Source of the DNA: Tritrichomonas foetus
Taxonomy: Eukaryota; Parabasalia; Tritrichomonadida; Tritrichomonadidae
Assembly (NCBI GenBank): GCA_001839685.1
Contig: MLAK01000832.1
Span: forward strand, 1 to 57,256
DNA: 57,256 nt
Direction of reading: 5' to 3'
Positions within the stretch are counted from its first letter, which is position 1, and every line of letters begins with the position of its first letter. The notes beneath the pieces are model-generated. The model made no database searches, was not told the DNA's origin, and saw only the letters and a program-made list of their open reading frames with translations. Made by a program: the position numbers and the translations under genes. Shown here piece after piece: positions 37,042 to 44,895 of the stretch.

Positions 37042-37559
37042 ATCTTCGTGTTAATGAAGATCAATTCTGACTTGAAAGTTATTTTTTTATAAAAAGAAAT
37101 ATTCGAATTATTCTTTCTAGTTCTTCTTCTTTCTATTCATCATTTTCTAGATTATACTACAGTTCATTGGAAAATCGTGCTTGTGATAGAAAAAAGAAAA
37201 GCTGATTATACTTTTAGGTTTATCACTCCGCCAATGGAGGGCGATGATTTTTGTCGGTTGTTTAAAGTGACCAAACAAATAGATAAAGCGTTCACAGTAT
37301 TTATCTATCGGATCTTTAGTGGCGAATGCAACATGATGGTTTCTTAAGTCACAAAAGTGGAATATTTTATATTATCTTACCCATACACTAGAAAATGGAT
37401 CGATAAATTCGATAATATCGTTGGTATTTGGATATGATATTATATAAAGGTTACTTTTTCTTCCATAAAAGACAACAGATTTAGAAAAATAGTTATATAT
37501 ATCAAAGGGTAAAAATAGAATTAGTATAGTTTATATTTAAATTCAACAAAATAACAGTA
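36957..37559. other. Convergent intergenic region with a 47-base poly(A) tract
   Basis: The 603 bases lie between the convergent Ras and adenylyl cyclase genes. A run of A from 36994 to 37040 starts 38 bases after the Ras stop codon. The remaining ~520 bases show nothing recognisable. Confidence 0.6.
36994..37040. repeat. Poly(A) tract of 47 bases
   Basis: An uninterrupted A run lies 38 bases after the Ras stop codon, which itself overlaps a TAAA poly(A) signal. It may be simple slippage or the mark of an integrated mRNA copy. The exact length is uncertain in an assembly. Confidence 0.85.
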
Positions 37560-40500
37560 TTATTCCTGTGAAATTGATCGAGCTGTTTCTATAACTGATC
37601 TTGCAGTTCCAGGCAAAAAAGTCTGCGATGTTTGTGCATGAATCATATCCGCAGAATTCATCACAAATGGTGAGTTAAATGAGCTATTTTCTGCAATTCC
37701 TATCGACGTTCCGGCTGATTGAGAAACGAGGTAAGAAATTTGTTTTCCTTTACCTTTCAAGAATACTTCTCCTCTCTTTTCGATATTAAAATCAAGATGA
37801 GAAATCAATTCATAAGTTCCTGTTGATATTTGGATTCGTCCAGCAATATCAGTACTTTGTAAACGTGCTGCAACGTTGATTGGATCACCAATAATATCGA
37901 AAACAGGTTTATCTGTTCCAAGAACACCTGCAATGAGTGGCCCACCAGAATTGATACCGATTCTCACTTGTAAACTTGATGATAATTTCACGTTAACTTC
38001 ATCAAGTTCATTTAAAGCTTCAAGTGCAAAACGAACAGTTTGTTCAGCATGATGAGCAGGTGGTTCATCTGGAGTAAAGAGTCCAGCAGCAGCCATGTAA
38101 ATATCACCTATAAGTTTGATTTTAATCATTAGTGGATAATTCGAAATGGCTTTATCGAAAGCTTCAAAAAGCATTGATAAGTGTCCCATTATTTGGGTTG
38201 GTGTTAATGATGCAGAATATTCAGAGAATCGTTGGATATCAATGAAAATAATTGAAGCAGATGGAACTGCGAAAGAAATGTTATTTTCGCCTCTATTTAA
38301 GCGGAAAACAATATCTTTTGGTAAAATGTGGAAAAGTAAGTTTTCTGATTGTTTTTTAGCTTCTTCAGCTTCTTCTTGTTGTTTAAGTAGTGCTTCTTCA
38401 CCTCTTAAAATAACAACAAAGGAATTAGCTGCACCATGTCCGTCTTCATCCATCCCAATGATAATTATATGGCATGCAATACTTTGATCATCATCGGTAA
38501 GACATTTAACATGACCGTCATATGTAAGTGAATCTTGCCCTTGTCTCATCATTGAAAGTTGCTTATCAACAACTTCAACTGATTCTTCAGCAAGAACAAC
38601 ATTTAATGGCTGACCTAAAAGTTGTTCAGGTGTATAGCCAAGGAGTTGAGGAACACCAGCATTCACAATTTCTATAATTTCAACTTTGCTAACACAAATA
38701 ATTGCATCTTGTGAATTATGGATAACTGATCTACCTGTTTCCATTTCATCGTTTCCTTTAGTGACTTTCCGAGCTAATACATAGTCAAGCAATTCGGAAT
38801 TTGAAACTAAAATAAGTGGTGGAATTCGCTTCAAAAGTGAAAGTGCTGCATTAAAAACATTCTGGAAGAATGAAACAACAGCCAAAGTTATAAATACAAT
38901 GAGAATAGCTGCAATTATTTCAATAACCATGAAAATTATCATTGTACTTCGATGCTTCTCCTCTGCTTTCTCTGCAATTGAGTAAAGAATCAATCTTGAC
39001 CTTTTCATTTCTTCAGACATATGATCAATCACAGCATGAAAGAGTAAGAAGTAATTTTCATCACTAATGCCATTCTGTGTAATAATAACTGAAGCTACTT
39101 TAGTATAAAGTGAACTAACAAGTTCAAAGTTTTCTGTTAAACTGGAACACTTAATTAGTTCATGAATAGAAGTATTCATATCTGTTGTACAATGTGAAGC
39201 TAATTGAATTTCATCAAGATCATCATTACTTCCACGGCATGGTGGTGTATCATATGCTTTGTCACCAGAAAGCAAAGCAATATTATAAGAAATTGCTTTT
39301 TCAAATTGTTGAAAAGCCCTATCAAGTTGCTTAACGAAACTTGTAACGGTAAAGTTCTTCAACCCGTTTCTTGGTGCAATTAATAAACCAAGTGTAACAG
39401 CACCAAGACCTTCATAGAGCATTGATGTTCTTGCACCTGCAAAGAAGACCCATCCGTTATATGTTCTAAAAGTGGTATTTAATGACAAGCTCATGTAAAT
39501 ATTTAGGAATATTAATGCAGCATATAATGTTAGAAGGATGAAAATTAGGAAACCGTAAAGATAGATTTTGTTAGTTCTTCCATCCATCGGAGTCCCTGAA
39601 TGAGGACCTTCTTCGGCACCATCAATTGATGAATGAACCATTGAATGTGATGCTTCATCACGTGCTTGATCTTCAACAGTTTTTAATAAATTAAGTAATT
39701 TCTTTTGTTCACGTTTAAATAAAAGAAATTCGATCAAGGTCCAAAGTGCAGTTAATGCAAACAAAGTAATTGGAAATGCAAGCATATATAAATTATGAAG
39801 TTTTTGGTTGGCCTTCACAAGAGAATTCTCCTTATTTATGAATGACTGATATGACAAATCAAAGGCATTGGCAACATAATCCAAATTTGAAATATATTGT
39901 AAATATTGATCATTTTCTGACCAATCAGGTTGACCATCAATCTCTTCTTCACTTAGTTGAAGAAGATTAGAATACATACTTGCGACAATTGTTTGCAAAG
40001 TAGTACTTGATGGTCCAATTATTCTTTTATTAGATGCTATGTTTATGTTAACCACACTATCCACAAAAGTTATGGCTGCGCTATAAATATCATCACCATT
40101 TTCAGCAAGGGTTGCTATTTCGTACATTAAAGTTTCAATCACAGGAATTATGGCATCAGCTGCCATTTTTTGATAGATTTTTAGGTCCATTTCAAGAATA
40201 GAATAAATCCCATCATCTTTACACATATTGGTTAGTATTTGATCATTAGAAATTGCTTTTCTTTGCTGTGCCCAACGAATATGTGACACTATTTCAGAAT
40301 AAGACACTGTTGATCTCAAGTTATTTAAACTATTTGTTCTTTGAATATTTGCAAGACGTGGGGAATACATATCCCGAAGTAAATATTCGATAGCAATTGC
40401 ACACACTATTTGAATGACCAGGGTAATGAATGCATAAGTATGCATCATTGTTAAAACATTTGAAGAACGATCATCAACAGCAGTTTGCATAGCTATTCTC

Positions 40501-42383
40501 ATTCTTGCATGTCTAAACAAAGAACGAGCAAGAGCTTCTTGAACTTCCATATCAATGGTTGAACAGCTACTAGATACAGTATTTGAACCTTGATTAGAGG
40601 AAGATGAAGAAGATTGTGAACCTTTTCTGGCATGATGTGAACGGAATTTCGTGATATTTCCTTTGAGATCAAGAATATTTCTCTTCAAATATAATGGATA
40701 ATTCATTAACATGTTTCGAAAAGCACGATCTTTTGCAAAACTGAAACCTTGATCAATTAAATTGGAATGATATTTTTGCATAACACCATTAGAAAAATCA
40801 GCTTTGCAATCAATTAAAAACTTAGCGTATTCTTCTCTATATCGATAATTATTTGGATAAGATCTCAAACATTCAGTCCAACGAATTTGGGCATTTTTAA
40901 TTAATTCTGCAATGTATTGAAAAACCGTATCATTATTTGGAACATTATTCCAAAAGCTACAGCATTCATTTATGCAGATATTTGTCATCGTTACCATTTT
41001 ATTCAATTGTTCAGTCACATCAGCCGATGAGGAAGATTGTCTAATTGATTTAATTTTTTCGATTTGGAAAAGCGTGAATCGATGCTGAACCTTTAAATCA
41101 TGTTTAGAGACACCTGACGTAAATAACATATTTAAAAGACGTGATTCTGGTGGAAAGAAGGCTACAATTCGAATGCATTCTAGTAAAACATTTGTGCTTT
41201 GTGAATTATTGGCTAAAAATTTAACGAGTGACCAATCTAGGAATCGATCGCACATATCTGTAAAACCAACATGGAGATAGAAAACAGCTTTCTGTGGGTG
41301 CTGTACTAATCCACAATGATAATAAACATCATCATTAGTTTCTGGATCGTTTAAAGTTTTAGTCACTTTCTTTTTATATTTTTTAATAACAGCAACTACA
41401 ACTATGAGATTGATAAAGAAAAAGATTACTTCAATAATAATTATCATAAAGTAATCGAATTTTGGATACAAAGTATAAAAGAAAGCCATCAAATCACCAA
41501 AAATCATTCCTGTTAAAGTGGATGTTAATAGTTTTGTAAGTGTGAGAGAAATGAATGGGAAATTATAGATTTCAAATAAGAAAAGTCCAATTAAAGCAAT
41601 ATGGAGGAAAATAAGAAATGATTTTAACCAATTCTGAAAAACTCGAACAAATCCACCAAAAAAGAGGAAAACTGTTGTAACAAAATACATCTTAACTAAT
41701 ACTGGAGTAGACCATGTTCCCAAATCATGCATTGGTAAAAATGGTGAAGCTGAAATTAAAAGTTGTGAAAAATAGATTAGCATATATAAAGCAAGAATAT
41801 ATATAATAGTTAGTATTAAATAAACCAAATCAACAGTATCATTGGCATTTTCAACCACCAAAAGTGTGACATATCCCAAAAATTGACTCATTGGTAAAAT
41901 CGAAATAGGAACTAAAAAATCGATGAAAAATCGATTTATATAAAGGGCCCATTTCTTAAATGATCGAGACCGTTTATATGAAGTATATTGAAAAACAACG
42001 AATAATAAATTTAATCCAAAAATTGCTGAAAAAATACAAAAAATAATCATTCGATATTTTTGATTTTCATTTCCAGAAATAAAAAAAGCAATTTTTGCAA
42101 GATAATCATGAACAATTCCAATTTTTTCACCAATGTGAAATGCTTGATTCATTAAAATCCAAAGCGACGTCACCAAAAACTGAATTATATTGTATGTAAT
42201 CGAAATATAATACAAGAATCGAGGTAATTCTATGTCTTGGGTGATGATATGATAGACTGGGAATAAATAATCGAGTTTCGAATAAGTTCCGGAAATAATC
42301 TTGCGTCTCGTCTGATTTGTAACAGCGTCAGCAACTGAATGTGATGCAGAAACAGAAACTGACGCAGTTTGATTGCTTGTCAT
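37560..42383 (-). CDS. Multi-pass PAS/adenylyl cyclase (TmcB-like N-terminal region)
   Basis: From the ATG at 42383 the product has 1607 residues (a TTG at 42410 would add nine). Residues ~30-350 hold about ten hydrophobic helices, followed by a soluble helical region (~350-620) that resembles the TPR-like part of protist TmcB/TmcC proteins. Further single helices lie near 650, 860, 950 and 1160. A PAS domain (about 1219-1328), a short coiled coil with HILPKDIV, and a class III cyclase domain (~1370-1560) follow. Metal ligands are D1382 (FIDIQRF) and D1427 (IGDIY). K1423 and D1496 (VFDIIG) select adenine. N1503 and R1507 (NVAAR) stabilise the transition state. All are present, so a homodimeric, active cAMP-producing enzyme is expected. 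The helices and PAS suggest a receptor-type input. Confidence 0.93.
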   Translation of the reverse strand: MTSNQTASVSVSASHSVADAVTNQTRRKIISGTYSKLDYLFPVYHIITQDIELPRFLYYISITYNIIQFLVTSLWILMNQAFHIGEKIGIVHDYLAKIAFFISGNENQKYRMIIFCIFSAIFGLNLLFVVFQYTSYKRSRSFKKWALYINRFFIDFLVPISILPMSQFLGYVTLLVVENANDTVDLVYLILTIIYILALYMLIYFSQLLISASPFLPMHDLGTWSTPVLVKMYFVTTVFLFFGGFVRVFQNWLKSFLIFLHIALIGLFLFEIYNFPFISLTLTKLLTSTLTGMIFGDLMAFFYTLYPKFDYFMIIIIEVIFFFINLIVVVAVIKKYKKKVTKTLNDPETNDDVYYHCGLVQHPQKAVFYLHVGFTDMCDRFLDWSLVKFLANNSQSTNVLLECIRIVAFFPPESRLLNMLFTSGVSKHDLKVQHRFTLFQIEKIKSIRQSSSSADVTEQLNKMVTMTNICINECCSFWNNVPNNDTVFQYIAELIKNAQIRWTECLRSYPNNYRYREEYAKFLIDCKADFSNGVMQKYHSNLIDQGFSFAKDRAFRNMLMNYPLYLKRNILDLKGNITKFRSHHARKGSQSSSSSSNQGSNTVSSSCSTIDMEVQEALARSLFRHARMRIAMQTAVDDRSSNVLTMMHTYAFITLVIQIVCAIAIEYLLRDMYSPRLANIQRTNSLNNLRSTVSYSEIVSHIRWAQQRKAISNDQILTNMCKDDGIYSILEMDLKIYQKMAADAIIPVIETLMYEIATLAENGDDIYSAAITFVDSVVNINIASNKRIIGPSSTTLQTIVASMYSNLLQLSEEEIDGQPDWSENDQYLQYISNLDYVANAFDLSYQSFINKENSLVKANQKLHNLYMLAFPITLFALTALWTLIEFLLFKREQKKLLNLLKTVEDQARDEASHSMVHSSIDGAEEGPHSGTPMDGRTNKIYLYGFLIFILLTLYAALIFLNIYMSLSLNTTFRTYNGWVFFAGARTSMLYEGLGAVTLGLLIAPRNGLKNFTVTSFVKQLDRAFQQFEKAISYNIALLSGDKAYDTPPCRGSNDDLDEIQLASHCTTDMNTSIHELIKCSSLTENFELVSSLYTKVASVIITQNGISDENYFLLFHAVIDHMSEEMKRSRLILYSIAEKAEEKHRSTMIIFMVIEIIAAILIVFITLAVVSFFQNVFNAALSLLKRIPPLILVSNSELLDYVLARKVTKGNDEMETGRSVIHNSQDAIICVSKVEIIEIVNAGVPQLLGYTPEQLLGQPLNVVLAEESVEVVDKQLSMMRQGQDSLTYDGHVKCLTDDDQSIACHIIIIGMDEDGHGAANSFVVILRGEEALLKQQEEAEEAKKQSENLLFHILPKDIVFRLNRGENNISFAVPSASIIFIDIQRFSEYSASLTPTQIMGHLSMLFEAFDKAISNYPLMIKIKLIGDIYMAAAGLFTPDEPPAHHAEQTVRFALEALNELDEVNVKLSSSLQVRIGINSGGPLIAGVLGTDKPVFDIIGDPINVAARLQSTDIAGRIQISTGTYELISHLDFNIEKRGEVFLKGKGKQISYLVSQSAGTSIGIAENSSFNSPFVMNSADMIHAQTSQTFLPGTARSVIETARSISQE

Positions 42384-43494
42384 TAAGACTGAAGACGATT
42401 TTATTTTCAACTTTTGAATTGAGGATTAAAAATTATCTATTCAAATGCGAATACATTTGTGAACAGATTATTTCTCTCATATTCAAAATTCTGAAGCGAA
42501 TAAAAAACTGAAAAATGGTTCATTCTCAAAAGATAATGATGAATATGACAACAAAATGTTGCAAATATTTACATGTTTGTTTCCTGGTTCAACATTAATT
42601 CAAAGAGTTTTACTTTTCTTAAGAAAACAACAGATTATTGAATATACCTTTTATTAATTGAAAAAATTGAAAGAACCTTCACAAAATTCAATGAATTGAA
42701 TATTCATTCAGATGAGGAATCTCTGTGATCATATATGATCAAATAAGTGATTATTTCTCCATCTTCATATGATGATATAATAGCATTCTGATGCACTATA
42801 TTAATTCGAATCTGAAATGTTAATGGTTTCTCATTTCATTAACATTTTTTCCTAAGGGATTTCATTCATTTCTATTCATCTAAATATGATGTACATGATT
42901 CGGATAATGAAAACAATGTTGAAATCAAGAATTAATTCACGATATATGATATGTAATGTAATTGGTTGAAACACAATTTCATTTGAGAGATAAAACGTTG
43001 AAGTGAAGGTCAAATAAAGGTCAAAAGTAAATGTAATGTGAAATTTGGCTGATAAAAGTTATTTTTGATCTTGAGGGTAGGAAGAAATGCAGATTTTTTC
43101 ACTTCATGGTGACTCTATCGTCAATCCAATTGAGAAAACGTACGTTGGTTTACCTTTAATATTACCCTAATAGAACTCACGCTTGTTACCTTTTATTGTA
43201 TAAATTTAGTTCAATTTATTAAACTATATCTAATACAAATATTGAATATATCTCATATCTATAATAAAATAATATATATTTCACAAGATATTGCGAAGAC
43301 AAAGTAAGAATTTTGAGTATTCATCTCAATTTCATTATCAAATTTTTAAAATTCATATTCATAGTTTATATGGCTACAACTATAGAAAAAGTTAATTATC
43401 TAAATGGGCAGACAAATTTGAAGTAATTTAACCATAAAAATTCAAATTTTTCAGGTTCACAATTCATATCACATTCTGGCTTGATTCTTAAGAA
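42384..43494. other. Divergent intergenic region with a transposon remnant
   Basis: The 1111 bases separate the divergent cyclase and macro-domain-like genes. A 49-bp relic of the inverted-repeat element lies at 43000-43048. Initiator-like TCACA/TCATA motifs at 43457-43473 precede the macro-domain-like gene by 20-40 bases. Nothing else was recognised. Confidence 0.55.
43000..43048. mobile_element. Degenerate fragment of the same inverted-repeat element
   Basis: The segment gaagtgaaggtcaaataaag and the following bases match the complement of 36046-36075 with one missing base, and then atgtaatgtgaaatttgg matches the complement of the inner arm near 36010-36025 with few changes. Compared with the intact element ~20 bases between these blocks are missing. 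No flanking duplication was seen, so only part of an arm remains. Confidence 0.65.
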
Positions 43495-44652
43495 ATGCTA
43501 TACATACCCCCAAAAAATAATCTGAAAGGGACCTTCCACGGACATGACTGGTTTCAGCATCATTTTGGTTTTCAAGAAAGCGTTGAATCTGTATATTCTA
43601 ATCTCAAAGTTGAAGATTTTGATGACCATAGTGAAATTGTATCGTCTGTAAATGGGCGCCGTATTAATTGCGGAAAATTTGAAATAAAACATATTTCGTC
43701 ATTTCCGAATTTTGAAAAGCGCGGAAATGGAAGTTTAAATATAATTCATGGATATGGCCGATATTCATCAAAAATTGAGCTTGTTGATGTTCTTCGCCAA
43801 GAAAACTGTTCATTTTTTGATGGTGCTACTTTTTTAGCAGCTTCTAATTTCAATTGCCTTGAATTTCCTCATGCTGGCTGCAATGCTGCACATGGGATAA
43901 ATAATTATGGATGTGACTTAACACAAGGACCAACAATGTCAGCAGCAGCAATTGGGGCATGTGTTTATCGTAATTATTTCGTTAAGCATCCAAAATCAAA
44001 AGCATATTTTGATGAAGAAATTCGTAAAAATGAGAAAAATGATGAAACCAATTTTTTAGTTGGTCAAATTGAAGGCGAGATCAATTTATTAGCCGATACA
44101 GCCATTAAAACTCGTCATGGAAAAGCTATTTTAGATTCAGATGAATTAATAAATGAAGCTTATAAAGGGTTCGATTTTAAAAATGAAGACCTTTATTCTG
44201 TTGGAGTTCATTCTAATTGTGAAGTTACAACCAACAGGCATGATGCTTTCGTTTTGAAAGATGCTGAACCAGGAAAAATTGTGCATCAAGTTTTTGCTGC
44301 ATCTTTCAGTCTTGGTTCTTATGTTCGAAAACATCCAAAAACTTATGAAATTCTGCGATGTCTTCTTGTTTCAGAATATAAAGCAACAATTTTAGCAGCT
44401 TGGGAAAATTCTATTCGTTTTCCAGGACGAGAAGGATCAAACAAATGTGTACTATGCCTGCTTGGAAGTGGATCATTTTCCAATCCAATTGATTTTGTTG
44501 CCGAAACAATTAAAGAATGCACAGATTTGATTGAGTCCAGTGGTCTTGAAGTTTATGTTGTTTGTTTTGCGGATGATATCTTCAAGAAAGTTTACCCTGT
44601 TCTTAAAAATTCTGTAGAACAAACACATGGCAAAATTATTGATGCAAAATGA
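43495..44652 (+). CDS. Macro-domain-like conserved protein of bacterial type
   Basis: The 385-residue cytosolic protein has no signal or membrane segment. Residues ~114-160 (ATFLAASNFNCLEF...DLTQGPTMSAAAIGACVYRNYF) closely resemble a motif I recall from bacterial conserved hypothetical proteins, where it reads like ASQFNxLEM...DxTQGPACA...IYRNYF. The C-terminal part (CVLCLLGSGSFSNPIDFVAETIKECTDLIESSGLEVYVVCF) matches the end of a macro fold, where a Gly-rich loop binds ADP-ribose and leads into a helix and strand. VGVHSNCEVT and HQVFAASFSLGSY are further family-like blocks. A role in binding or removing ADP-ribose or a related nucleotide is inferred. The mostly bacterial spread of the family suggests lateral transfer. 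Confidence 0.72.
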   Translation: MLYIPPKNNLKGTFHGHDWFQHHFGFQESVESVYSNLKVEDFDDHSEIVSSVNGRRINCGKFEIKHISSFPNFEKRGNGSLNIIHGYGRYSSKIELVDVLRQENCSFFDGATFLAASNFNCLEFPHAGCNAAHGINNYGCDLTQGPTMSAAAIGACVYRNYFVKHPKSKAYFDEEIRKNEKNDETNFLVGQIEGEINLLADTAIKTRHGKAILDSDELINEAYKGFDFKNEDLYSVGVHSNCEVTTNRHDAFVLKDAEPGKIVHQVFAASFSLGSYVRKHPKTYEILRCLLVSEYKATILAAWENSIRFPGREGSNKCVLCLLGSGSFSNPIDFVAETIKECTDLIESSGLEVYVVCFADDIFKKVYPVLKNSVEQTHGKIIDAK

Positions 44653-44895
44653 TTTTTTTCATTATTCTTAAACATTTTAATTTATTTATCTTCTCAAACC
44701 TTCGTATTTCGGAACGAAAAAACTTAATTGATATTGGAATATCAAAAGTTTCATTGATAGAAGTATTGAAAGTGACCAAATAATAATCGAAACCAAAATA
44801 TTTAACTTAAAAAAAAAAAAAAAAAAAAATGAGAGTTGAGCATATGCAAATATATATTATTTATTATATGATAAGTATATTGAATTGTGTTTTTC
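44653..44895. other. Short convergent spacer with a 22-base A run
   Basis: This spacer between the convergent macro-like and ankyrin genes contains A22 at 44808-44829. No gene is seen. Confidence 0.6.

Noticed and set aside
42384..42410. Nine extra N-terminal residues of the cyclase from a TTG
   Set aside because: TTG is not a usual nuclear start; the ATG at 42383 is taken. The same reasoning moved starts for the genes ending at 8888, 19206, 20876, 23119 and 54651.
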